The notes under the pieces were generated by a model. It was not told the origin of the DNA. It was given only the letters and a program-made list of their open reading frames with translations, and searched no databases. DNA of 64,000 nt, taken from contig JAMPBN010000003.1 in assembly GCA_023666665.1 (NCBI GenBank), forward strand, positions 1 through 64,000, in the 5' to 3' direction. Made by a program: the position numbers and the translations under genes. Positions 15,962-24,416 of the stretch are shown piece after piece (the stretch's first letter is position 1; each line of letters opens with the position of its first letter). The stretch comes from Prevotella sp. Its GTDB lineage: Bacteria; Bacteroidota; Bacteroidia; Bacteroidales; Muribaculaceae.

Positions 15962-17670
15962 AGCGACTGTTATTCATACTACTTGCCGCTCTGACGCTGA
16001 GCGCTGCCGCCGACTACGACGCTGACCTCCGCCAGCGTCTTGCCGACTATTACTTTCTCGAGGGAATGCGCCAGCGTGCCATCGGCGACGAAAGCCTCTC
16101 AACCGCGCTGATGCAGCGAGCCCTCGACATCAGCGGCGACCGCACTTCGCGCCAGGCGTTTGAGGTAGGCTCCCGGTTGATGATGTTCGGACAGTCCAAC
16201 GGCGACTCACTCCAGCTGAGCCGGGGCATTGCGCTATGCGAAAGCTACTTCGGCGCGCACCCCGACGACATTTATGCCGGGTCATATATCGCGTCATATC
16301 ACGCCGACAGCGGCAATCTTGACCGCGCAATTGAAATCTACGAAATCCTTGAAAAGGCCAAACCGGACAACACCGCCCTACTTGGCGGCCACGCCGACCT
16401 GCTGATGCGTCAACACCGCATTGACGATGCCACGGCAATATACCGCCGCCTTGAGCGCACCCTGGGGCGCAACACCGCGCTGACCCAGCGCCTGGTCAGC
16501 GGCCTGGTGTTCCAGGGCGACACGGTTGGCGCTCTGGCCGAAATCGACGACCTCATCGCCGCGCAGCCGCGCTCGGTCGAGGCGCTGCACTTGGGCGCAT
16601 ACATCTCCACGATGCTCAACCGCCCCGAGCAGGGACTTGGCTACGTTGAACGCGCACAGGTTCTTGACCCCTCAAACGGCGCAACTTACTACCACGCCGC
16701 CAGCATCTACAAGCTCCTGGGCCGAGACGACGACTACGAAACCGCCATCCGCGGTGCCATTGAGGGCGACGACCTTGAACTCGATGCCAAAATTGAACTG
16801 CTCCGCTACTTTATTGGCGAGGAGATGCTCCCCGACGGCACCGGAGCCGACAAGATTGCCCCGCTGTTTGAGTCGCTCGTGAGCCAATACACCCACGACG
16901 CCGACCTGCGGCGACTCTACGCCTCCTTTCTCATTACCGAAAAGCGCTACTCCGAGGCCGCCGAGCAGATGGAGCAGGTCATAGCCCTCTCCCCCTCCAC
17001 CCCGGCCGATTTTGACCTGCTTGTGCGGCTCTACGGCTCGGCCGGACGCACCGACAGTATGATAGACGCCACCCGAATGGCCATCACGGCATTCCCCAAA
17101 GAGGTCGGCTTCTATGAGCTTCAAGCCGGTGCTTACTCACGCAATGAGCAGCCCGAGCTTGCCATTGAAACGCTCAGGAGCGCCTTGGCCATAGACTCGC
17201 TGACCGCTCAGACCCGCTCTACGCTGTTTCGCGACATAGCCGATATGGCGCAGGTCAGCAAGGCTGTCTCTGCCGACTCAATCCGCGCATATTATGAGCA
17301 AGCGCTGACCCTGGACCCCGAAAACGACCTGGCGATGAACAACTACGCCTACTGGCTATCGGAAACCCCAGGCGGCGACCTGCTTCGCGCCAAAGACCTA
17401 ATTGCCAAGGCAATAATCTTCGACCCCGGTTCGGCAACCTACTACGACACCTATGCCTGGGTATGCTTCAAGCTCGGCGACCTCGAAAATGCCAAGCGCT
17501 ATATAGACATGGCGCTGCTTTTCGACAAGTCGGAGCAGGAAGACTCCCCCGAGCAACTCGCCGAACTTCTTAACCACGGCGCTGAAATCTACGAGCGCCT
17601 TGGCCAACTCGATAAAGCCAACGAATATCGCACCCGAGCCAATCAACTCACTCAGAAATCAAAACAATGA
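15958..17670 (+). CDS. exported tetratricopeptide-repeat protein
   Basis: 570 residues, starting at TTG 15958, which overlaps the dut stop (TTGA). A short signal peptide ([17 protein letters not shown]) precedes an array of about 12 degenerate TPR helices, with clear units around residues 115-150, 200-235 and 440-480 ([20 protein letters not shown]). TPR arrays serve as protein-binding scaffolds. Lying in front of a DUF4292 lipoprotein and an EnvC-like protein, it probably acts in the periplasm or at the outer membrane in envelope assembly. The partner is unknown. Confidence 0.82.
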   Translation: MKRLLFILLAALTLSAAADYDADLRQRLADYYFLEGMRQRAIGDESLSTALMQRALDISGDRTSRQAFEVGSRLMMFGQSNGDSLQLSRGIALCESYFGAHPDDIYAGSYIASYHADSGNLDRAIEIYEILEKAKPDNTALLGGHADLLMRQHRIDDATAIYRRLERTLGRNTALTQRLVSGLVFQGDTVGALAEIDDLIAAQPRSVEALHLGAYISTMLNRPEQGLGYVERAQVLDPSNGATYYHAASIYKLLGRDDDYETAIRGAIEGDDLELDAKIELLRYFIGEEMLPDGTGADKIAPLFESLVSQYTHDADLRRLYASFLITEKRYSEAAEQMEQVIALSPSTPADFDLLVRLYGSAGRTDSMIDATRMAITAFPKEVGFYELQAGAYSRNEQPELAIETLRSALAIDSLTAQTRSTLFRDIADMAQVSKAVSADSIRAYYEQALTLDPENDLAMNNYAYWLSETPGGDLLRAKDLIAKAIIFDPGSATYYDTYAWVCFKLGDLENAKRYIDMALLFDKSEQEDSPEQLAELLNHGAEIYERLGQLDKANEYRTRANQLTQKSKQ

Positions 17671-18263
17671 ATAAGCCACTACTGCTCCTCCTCTCGGCCA
17701 TAGTTTTAATCCTCGCCGGTTGTAAGTCAAAACAAGAAGCCGCCCCGGTGGTTGAAGAAACCAAGTGGCAGAATATGACCGTGCCGGTCAAGCTCACCAT
17801 CAGCCAGCCGATGAATCTGACCATAAACGGCACTCTCACAATGGTTCGCGGCCAATATGCCTACGTCACCTTCCGCACGTTCGGTTTTGAGGTGGCTCAG
17901 GCCAATGTAACGCCCGAGCAGATGGATATGGTGCTGAAAATGCCCTCGAAAATGTGGGTCAACGAGCCTTTAGGCGACCGCCTGAAGTCGCGTTCGCTCG
18001 ACTTCACCGCTCTGCAGGATGCCATTGCTGAAGACAAGGTTGGCGACTTCGGCCTTGGCGGCGCGTCGGTAGTGTCGCGCAGCGACGGCGAAAAGACCTT
18101 TGCCGTGTCGACAAACGTCAAGGGAGTAAACATCTCCGTTGCTTTGTCTTACAATCTCAACGACGCAAAGTGGAACTCCACGAATCCCGCATCGTTCAGC
18201 AATCCCGACTCCGGCTACAGCAAGATTTCACTCGAATCCGCCGCCAAACTCCTCGGTAAATGA
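17667..18263 (+). CDS. DUF4292-type lipoprotein
   Basis: 198 residues with a signal peptide and lipobox ILAGCKS (Cys near residue 19). The body is beta-rich, like the DUF4292 family, which has a LolB/LppX-like half-barrel suited to binding lipid or lipoprotein. It overlaps the TPR gene and the EnvC-like gene by ATGA junctions, an order often conserved in Bacteroidetes. Probably anchored in the periplasm; a lipid or lipoprotein handling role is inferred from fold only. Confidence 0.78.
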   Translation: MNKPLLLLLSAIVLILAGCKSKQEAAPVVEETKWQNMTVPVKLTISQPMNLTINGTLTMVRGQYAYVTFRTFGFEVAQANVTPEQMDMVLKMPSKMWVNEPLGDRLKSRSLDFTALQDAIAEDKVGDFGLGGASVVSRSDGEKTFAVSTNVKGVNISVALSYNLNDAKWNSTNPASFSNPDSGYSKISLESAAKLLGK

Positions 18264-19675
18264 CCCTATGGCTCAAGATACTTCTGTCGGTATGCCTCGC
18301 CCTTAATGCAGGAGCTTCCGTATATGGAGCCGACCGCCTTTTGACGGTCGGAATACCCTGCATGATTACCAACGTCGTAGAGAAAGCCAAGCCCAAGCAG
18401 CAGAAAAAGAACACCACCAAAACCAAGAAGCCAAAGACCTCGGCCGACGCAAAAAAGCAGAAGCAACAAACCCAAAAGCAGATTCAGCAAACCCAAAAGC
18501 AGCTCAAAGAAGCCGAAGGCAAACTCAAACGCAATCTGCAGCAGGTATCACGCCTGGAGGGCGACATTGCCCGCTCCACGGCAAACTCTGCGCGGCTTAA
18601 GGCGCGCATTGACTCCATCACCGCTCAAGCCAAACAAATCAAAGACTCCATTACCGCCGGCGAGGCAGAACTCGAGCGGCTCCGCAGCCTCTATATCCGC
18701 GCCGTGCGCTCCTCGCGCAAGAACCGCCGCGAAATGAACGCCACAACGTTTATCTTCTCTGCCGAAACGTTTCGCCAGGCATGGCGGCGCATGCACTATC
18801 TCGAGGAGTTTTCAGACTGGCGTAAGCGCAAAACCGCTGAAATCACCGACCTGATTAAAAGCCTGGAGTCGCAACGCGCCGCCCTTGAAGAACTGAAAGT
18901 GAAAGTCACGAATCTGCGGCGCGAATCCCTGGCCGAAGAGCGCCGGCTGCGCACCGACAAGGAATCGCTCGCCGCCGCTGTAGATAACCTCAAGGGCAAG
19001 CAAAAGGAGCTGAACACCATGCTTGAGCGCCAACAGAAAACCCTCCGCGACCTTGACCGCGAGATTGAGCGTCTAATCCAAAAAGAGATTGAGGAGCAGC
19101 AACGCCGCGAAGCCGAAGAACGCCGCCGCGCCGCCGCCAACTCCAACAAGACCGGCAAGTCCGACCGGCCTGACAAGTCTGACAAGTCTGACAAGTCCGA
19201 CAAGTCCGACAAGTCCGAACAATTCAATCAAACCTCAAAGCCCGACACCAAACAGACGGGCAACTTTGCCGCCCAAAAAGGCAAACTACCCTCGCCGCTG
19301 AGCCATACCTACGTGGTGGTGCAAGGCTTTGGAGTCCAGAAACACCACTCAATCAAGACCATTGAGTTCAGCAACCCCGGCGTGGACCTCGAAACGGCCT
19401 CCGGAGCAACCGCCCGCGCCGTGTATCCCGGCGAGGTCAGCGCAGTGTTCCGCCACGAAGGCCTCGGCTACGTGGTACTCGTGCGCCACGGCGAATACCT
19501 CACCGTCTACTCCAACCTCAAGAGCATCAACGTGGCCAAGGGCAAGAAGCTCAAAACCGGCGACGTAATCGGCACTGTTGCGGCCTCCGACTCCACCCCC
19601 TCGCGAGGTCAGCTGCATTTTGAAATTCGCCGCGAGCGCGAAAAAGTTGACCCTATGCAATGGCTAAAGCGCTGA
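18260..19675 (+). CDS. EnvC-like coiled-coil protein with degenerate M23/LytM domain
   Basis: 471 residues. A signal-like N-terminus is followed by a lysine-rich segment, a long coiled coil (about 65-290), a low-complexity linker with five DKS repeats (about 305-320) and a C-terminal LytM-type domain (about 350-471). The zinc ligands are lost: the first His is Asn in SNPGVDLE, the Y-x-H position reads YSNL, and HLHFE reads QLHFE. This matches amidase activators such as EnvC, not active endopeptidases. Its likely role is to switch on septal peptidoglycan amidases. Confidence 0.88.
   Translation: MTLWLKILLSVCLALNAGASVYGADRLLTVGIPCMITNVVEKAKPKQQKKNTTKTKKPKTSADAKKQKQQTQKQIQQTQKQLKEAEGKLKRNLQQVSRLEGDIARSTANSARLKARIDSITAQAKQIKDSITAGEAELERLRSLYIRAVRSSRKNRREMNATTFIFSAETFRQAWRRMHYLEEFSDWRKRKTAEITDLIKSLESQRAALEELKVKVTNLRRESLAEERRLRTDKESLAAAVDNLKGKQKELNTMLERQQKTLRDLDREIERLIQKEIEEQQRREAEERRRAAANSNKTGKSDRPDKSDKSDKSDKSDKSEQFNQTSKPDTKQTGNFAAQKGKLPSPLSHTYVVVQGFGVQKHHSIKTIEFSNPGVDLETASGATARAVYPGEVSAVFRHEGLGYVVLVRHGEYLTVYSNLKSINVAKGKKLKTGDVIGTVAASDSTPSRGQLHFEIRREREKVDPMQWLKR
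19172..19216 (+). repeat. five tandem 9-bp units in the EnvC-like gene
   Basis: GACAAGTCT twice and GACAAGTCC three times, in frame, encoding (Asp-Lys-Ser)5 in the linker before the LytM domain. Unit loss or gain would lengthen or shorten the linker without shifting frame. Confidence 0.85.
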
Positions 19676-21012
19676 CACAACGGGTGGTAAAGTCCATCAC
19701 CCTGCTCGGCTCCACTCAGGGGCTGAATATGGTATGCAGCGTGGTGAGAATGAAGATTCTTGCCATTCTCGTCGGCCCCGCAGGAGTGGGTCTGATGGGC
19801 GCTCTGACCCAGGCCGGCGACCTGATTGCCGGAGTTTCGCAGCTCAACATCCGCACCTCGGCAGTGCCCAAACTCGCCTCAGCCCCGCCCGAAACCTTCA
19901 ATTCCATTCTCATAAGCGTCAGGCGCTATAGCCGCGTGCTCGGCTGCATCGGCATGCTGCTGATGTTTTTGCTTGCCCCATGGCTTTCTACGTTCACGTT
20001 CGGCTCTGCCGCATATGCGTGGGCGTATCGCATAGTGTCGTTCTCGCTGCTTTTTCAGGCTCTGCAAGGCTCGGAGCTGATAGTTTTGCAAGCCACCGGG
20101 CGCTATAAACCGATTGCCACCAACGGCCTCATCACTGCGGTTTGCGGACTGGCGCTAGCCGTTGTGTTCTATTGGTTTCTCCGCGCCGACGGCATTGCCC
20201 CCTCGATTGTGGGCTATGCCCTGTTTGCGTGGTTAGGAGCCATGTGGTTCACCCGCCACCACCGCATTACCGGCGCAAAGCCCTCGTGGGGCCAAAGCCT
20301 GAAAGTAGGCAGCGGGTTTATTGCCGTCGGTGTGCTTCTCACGGTAACGTCATTCACCACCGAGGGCGTAAACTTTCTGTTTCTCGCCATAGTGCGCCGC
20401 CTCAGCGGCAGCGACACCCTGGGCGTGTATCAGAGCGGCTACACCCTGGTATGGCGCTACACGGCAATATTCTTCACGGCGTTCAGCATGGAGTTCTATC
20501 CGCGCTTAATCAAGGTGATAAACCGCCGTCGCCACTCCTCGCTGCTCATTTCGCATCAGGCCATAGTTTCAACGTGGATGATGACCCCCTGCTCCGCCGC
20601 CATTGCAATTCTCGCCCCATGGCTGATTCCGCTGCTGTTCAGCTCGGATTTTTTTGCCGCGCTCCCCTACGTGATGTGGGGTATGGTGGCAATGACCATC
20701 CGCCCGCTCTCCATCACTATGAGCTACTCATTCCTTGCCGCCGGGCGCAACAAAATGTATGCTCTGACGGAGATTCTCTCGGCGCTCACCGGCCTGGTGA
20801 TTAACACCGTGGGTTATTATTTCGGCGGATTTGCCGGATTGGGATTAGCTGCGGTGGCGTGGATGACCATAGACGTTTGCATAATGCTGACCGCCGCACG
20901 GCTAAGCAATTCACCGATGCCGTCGCGCCGCGCCTGCCTCACCACTGTTGCCGCCGCGCTGCTGCTTGTGACGCTGAACCTTTTCGCCGGCCAAGTAGTT
21001 AAAATGTTATGA
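19660..21012 (+). CDS. O-antigen/polysaccharide flippase (Wzx-like)
   Basis: 450 residues with about 12 membrane segments and the N-terminal pattern of Wzx/MATE-type exporters (SITLLGSTQGLNMVCSVVRMK, here shown in part: LLGSTQGLN then a GPAGVGLMG turn). It should flip lipid-linked oligosaccharides across the inner membrane for O-antigen, capsule or enterobacterial-common-antigen-like glycans. It overlaps the EnvC-like gene by 16 bases and mltF by four, so it is part of the same operon. The glycan it moves is not identifiable. Confidence 0.85.
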   Translation: MAKALTQRVVKSITLLGSTQGLNMVCSVVRMKILAILVGPAGVGLMGALTQAGDLIAGVSQLNIRTSAVPKLASAPPETFNSILISVRRYSRVLGCIGMLLMFLLAPWLSTFTFGSAAYAWAYRIVSFSLLFQALQGSELIVLQATGRYKPIATNGLITAVCGLALAVVFYWFLRADGIAPSIVGYALFAWLGAMWFTRHHRITGAKPSWGQSLKVGSGFIAVGVLLTVTSFTTEGVNFLFLAIVRRLSGSDTLGVYQSGYTLVWRYTAIFFTAFSMEFYPRLIKVINRRRHSSLLISHQAIVSTWMMTPCSAAIAILAPWLIPLLFSSDFFAALPYVMWGMVAMTIRPLSITMSYSFLAAGRNKMYALTEILSALTGLVINTVGYYFGGFAGLGLAAVAWMTIDVCIMLTAARLSNSPMPSRRACLTTVAAALLLVTLNLFAGQVVKML

Positions 21013-22391
21013 AACGTTTCGCTTATTTGGCACTGCTGCCGTTGCTCCTCGCGGCCTGCTCCGGCAGCGACAACACCTCCTCGCGCAGGGAGATTGACCC
21101 CTGCCGGATGCCCGACACCCTACGCGTTGGCACGCTCTATTCACCCACATCATTCTTCATTTATCGAGGCGACTCCTTAGGCATTGACTACGACATGGTC
21201 AAGTCGCTGGCTGAGAGCCTGCAGAAGCCCATGACCCTGAGCGTCGGGCGCTCGCTGCCGCAACTCCTTGCCATGCTCGACTCCGGAAAAATCGATGTTA
21301 TCGCCGCTCCGGTGCCGATAACCGCTGAATATGCCTCGGAGGCGCAGCCCTGCGGGTTTGAAACGATTACGCAGCAGGTGCTGATTCAGCGAATTGAACC
21401 CGGAGGCGAACCGGAAATCACCGATGTCACCGAGCTGCCCGGAAAGGACGTTTACGTGCTCCAGGGTTCAAAATACGATGCCCGGCTCCAAAACCTTGAC
21501 TCCGAACTCGGCGGCGGCATCAACATTCACCGCCTCGACACCGATTCCGTGGCCCCCGAGGACCTCGTGGATATGGTTGCCGACGGCAAGATTCCCCTTG
21601 CGGTACTCGACTCTGACATTGCGCGGCTCCATGGCGGCTACCACGCAAATATTGACTGCTCGGTGGCGCTGTCGCTCGACCAGCGAGAGGCCTGGGCTGT
21701 GGCTCCCGGCCATACGTGTCTTGCCGACTCAATTGACTCCTGGGCCAAACGCGCAGAGCCATCAACCCTCCACGCCGACCTGCTCAAGCGCTACTATCAG
21801 CTCGAAAAAATGGACGGCAAGCTCACATACGGCAAAATCGACTTCACCGACGGCACCATGTCGCCCACCTACGACAATATTTTTCGCCGCTACGCCCCCC
21901 AAATCAACTGGGACTGGCGCATGTTGGCGGCACAGGCCTACACCGAGAGCCACTACAACGCCCGCGCCCGCTCCTTTGCCGGCGCAAGGGGGCTGATGCA
22001 GATTATGCCGCGCACCGGGCGCAGCTACGGCCTGCGCAACGCCAATGACCCCGAGCAGTCGGTGCGTGCGGCCGTGAGCTACCTCGACGACCTCGACCGT
22101 ATGTTCCAAAGCCGCGTTGAAGACCCCGACGAGCGCAAAAAATTCATCCTTGCGAGCTACAACGCCGGCCAGGGCCATATCTTCGATGCCATGCGTCTGG
22201 CTGAAAAAATGGGCCTTGATCCCCAAAAATGGGACGAAAATGTAGAAAAAACAGTGTTGATGCTCGCAAATCCGAAATATTATAATGATGAAGTCATAAA
22301 ATATGGCTATCTTCGCGGCAGGGAAACGCACGACTATGTAAGTCGCATTATGACCCTCTACAATCTCGGCAAGACTGCCGTGCCCGTCTGA
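21009..22391 (+). CDS. mltF: membrane-bound lytic murein transglycosylase F-like lipoprotein
   Basis: 460 residues. Lipobox LLAACSG gives a lipidated Cys near residue 17. Residues about 35-265 form a periplasmic solute-binding-like domain; about 295-440 form an SLT domain with catalytic Glu in AYTESHYNA, then ARGLMQIMP and LASYNAGQGHI. It cleaves peptidoglycan glycan strands with formation of 1,6-anhydroMurNAc ends. The fused two-domain layout is that of MltF. Last gene of the overlapping envelope operon begun at 14466. Confidence 0.9.
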   Translation: MKRFAYLALLPLLLAACSGSDNTSSRREIDPCRMPDTLRVGTLYSPTSFFIYRGDSLGIDYDMVKSLAESLQKPMTLSVGRSLPQLLAMLDSGKIDVIAAPVPITAEYASEAQPCGFETITQQVLIQRIEPGGEPEITDVTELPGKDVYVLQGSKYDARLQNLDSELGGGINIHRLDTDSVAPEDLVDMVADGKIPLAVLDSDIARLHGGYHANIDCSVALSLDQREAWAVAPGHTCLADSIDSWAKRAEPSTLHADLLKRYYQLEKMDGKLTYGKIDFTDGTMSPTYDNIFRRYAPQINWDWRMLAAQAYTESHYNARARSFAGARGLMQIMPRTGRSYGLRNANDPEQSVRAAVSYLDDLDRMFQSRVEDPDERKKFILASYNAGQGHIFDAMRLAEKMGLDPQKWDENVEKTVLMLANPKYYNDEVIKYGYLRGRETHDYVSRIMTLYNLGKTAVPV

Positions 22392-22414
22392 AACTAAAAT
22401 TCAACTGTATATTT

Positions 22415-22969
22415 ATGAAAAAAAGTATTGTTAAAATCGGCATTGTGTTGACTCTCTGCTCCTGTATGGGTCTGTCATCGTGCATTGGCAGCTTCGCGCT
22501 GAGCAACCGCCTGCTGTCGTGGAACAAGACCATCGGCAATAAGTTTGTCAACGAGCTGGTGTTCATTGCCTTTTGGATTCTTCCGGTCTATGAGGTATCG
22601 TGGCTTGCCGATTTCTTCGTAATCAACTCCATTGAGTTCTGGAGCGGCGACAACCCCATGGCCTGCGGCACCAAGCGCATTGAGAGTCCCGACGGCCAGC
22701 GCTACCTGGTGGAATGCGACGGCAAGGGCTACAACATCACCGGCGAGGCCGACGGCCTGACCGTGCGCCTCGACTTCGATGCCGAGCAGCAACGCTGGGA
22801 CCTGCTGATGCCCTCGGGCGAGAGCTATGAGCTGATGACGTTTGTTGACGCTGACCACGTCAGCCTCCCCGCTGCTGACGGCACCCGCATGACCGTGGCG
22901 CTCAACGAGCAGGGCCTTATGGCATATCGCGCCGCATCAACCCCCACGCCCATCTTTGCCGCCCGATAA
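22415..22969 (+). CDS. DUF3332-type exported protein
   Basis: 184 residues. The N-terminal hydrophobic segment contains SSCIGSFALSN, a lipobox-like Cys, followed by WNKTIGNKFVNELVF and a second membrane-like stretch, the hallmark of DUF3332. The C-terminal part is a small beta-rich domain. Function unknown. It shares one base with the pnuC start (TAATG). Confidence 0.8.
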   Translation: MKKSIVKIGIVLTLCSCMGLSSCIGSFALSNRLLSWNKTIGNKFVNELVFIAFWILPVYEVSWLADFFVINSIEFWSGDNPMACGTKRIESPDGQRYLVECDGKGYNITGEADGLTVRLDFDAEQQRWDLLMPSGESYELMTFVDADHVSLPAADGTRMTVALNEQGLMAYRAASTPTPIFAAR

Positions 22970-23553
22970 TGGACAACTTTAACTGGATTGAGCTTCTCGG
23001 AGTAATCATTGGCCTGCTCTACCTCTACTGGGAGTTCAAAGCCAACGCGAAAATGTGGATTGCCGGGCTGGTGATGCCGCTGATTTCCATGTGGATATAC
23101 TTCAGCCGGGGCATCTATGCCGACTTTGCCATCAATATTTATTACTTCGTTATCGCAATCTACGGTTACTGGAACTGGACCCGGCGTTCATCGTCAACCG
23201 CCCGCGGCGGGCAGAAGACCTTGCCCATTACCCATATTCCGCTGAATGTCGGCGGTTTATGCTTTTTCGCGGTACTGATTCTATGGGGTATTATAGCCTG
23301 GGTGCTGATTAATTTCACTGACTCCACAATTCCATATGTCGATGCGTTCACTACGGCACTGTCGATTGTGGGTCTATGGATGGGTTCGCAGAAATATTGT
23401 GAGCAGTGGCTCGCGTGGCTGATAGTTGATGTAGTCACCGTGCCGATGCAGTTCTACAAAGGGTTGATTTTCTACCCCCTACTTTACTCTTTCTATGTCG
23501 TGATGGCCATTCTCGGCTATCGCAACTGGCTTAAACTTATGCAAAAACAATAA
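22969..23553 (+). CDS. pnuC: PnuC-family vitamin transporter
   Basis: 194 residues with about seven membrane segments. PnuC signatures are seen: LLYLYWEFKAN, MWIYFSRGIYADF, a YGYWNW motif near residue 65 and the C-terminal YRNWLK. The family transports nicotinamide riboside, while some Bacteroidetes members carry thiamine instead. No thiamine kinase gene or riboswitch is next to it, so the substrate is open. It overlaps the DUF3332 gene and is followed 2 bases later by a lipoprotein gene. Confidence 0.88.
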   Translation: MDNFNWIELLGVIIGLLYLYWEFKANAKMWIAGLVMPLISMWIYFSRGIYADFAINIYYFVIAIYGYWNWTRRSSSTARGGQKTLPITHIPLNVGGLCFFAVLILWGIIAWVLINFTDSTIPYVDAFTTALSIVGLWMGSQKYCEQWLAWLIVDVVTVPMQFYKGLIFYPLLYSFYVVMAILGYRNWLKLMQKQ

Positions 23554-23555
23554 CT

Positions 23556-24416
23556 ATGAAGAAGTTTGCTTACATATCGCTGCTTTTTGGTGCCGCACTG
23601 ATTGCCGCCTGTTCGGGCAACGGTCGGGGCGACAATACTCCCGCCGTGGTCAATGACACCATAACCATTGCAGACTCGATGTCCTATTCCGGTTCAACGG
23701 CCGAAATTACCATCAACGGCCTGTATCCGGCTCCGGGCCGTCAGCCGCTGGTCGACAGCATCCGCGCCTGGATTGCCGACTGCCTGAGCTGGGGAGCGTT
23801 CACTACCGAAAAGCAGATTATCCACGCTTCGCGCCAGGAAATTGCCGATGGCCGCCGACTGCTTGACCACGTAAACCAGAAGCTGCTCGCCGCCGCAAAG
23901 CGCGATTTTATCTACCTTGAGGGCGACGGAGTCACCGCCGGATACGAATATCAAATCAATTTTGGCCCCGACTTTCAGAGCGATTCACTCATAACATATG
24001 AGTATCAAACATATAGCTACCAGGGCGGCGCTCACGGCGGCGCAATTTTGCGGGCGGCAACGTTTGTGATACCCTCGGGCAAGCGTCTGACTTTCGGCAA
24101 CGTGTTCCGCCCCGAAGCCCGCAAGGAGCTGATCAATATGGTGCGCAATGGAATATGGCAGCAATACTTCCAGCCCGCCAAGGGGCAGGACGGAGTGCCT
24201 CAAACCCTCAAAGAGGCGCTGCTCATTGAACCGGAGGCGCTGGACTTGCCGATTTGCGGACCGCAGTTTGGCGCTGAGGGCGTGACGTTTACCTACGGAC
24301 AATATGAAATCGCGCCGTATGCATCGGGAATGCCGTCGTGCACCCTCCCATACTCTCAGCTGCAATCGATGATGCGGCCGGAAATATTGCCGCTCTTGCC
24401 GGTCAAATCAGAGTAA
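23556..24416 (+). CDS. DUF3298/RsiV-like lipoprotein
   Basis: 286 residues. Lipobox LIAACSGN puts the lipidated Cys near residue 19. The second half has the DUF3298 pattern: a YQTYSYQGGAHG segment, SGKRLTFGNVF, then FTYGQYEIAPYASG near the end, as in the extracytoplasmic part of RsiV-type proteins that bind lysozyme. Whether it senses or inhibits a hydrolase here is unknown. Its end overlaps the convergent helicase gene by 14 bases. Confidence 0.82.
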   Translation: MKKFAYISLLFGAALIAACSGNGRGDNTPAVVNDTITIADSMSYSGSTAEITINGLYPAPGRQPLVDSIRAWIADCLSWGAFTTEKQIIHASRQEIADGRRLLDHVNQKLLAAAKRDFIYLEGDGVTAGYEYQINFGPDFQSDSLITYEYQTYSYQGGAHGGAILRAATFVIPSGKRLTFGNVFRPEARKELINMVRNGIWQQYFQPAKGQDGVPQTLKEALLIEPEALDLPICGPQFGAEGVTFTYGQYEIAPYASGMPSCTLPYSQLQSMMRPEILPLLPVKSE

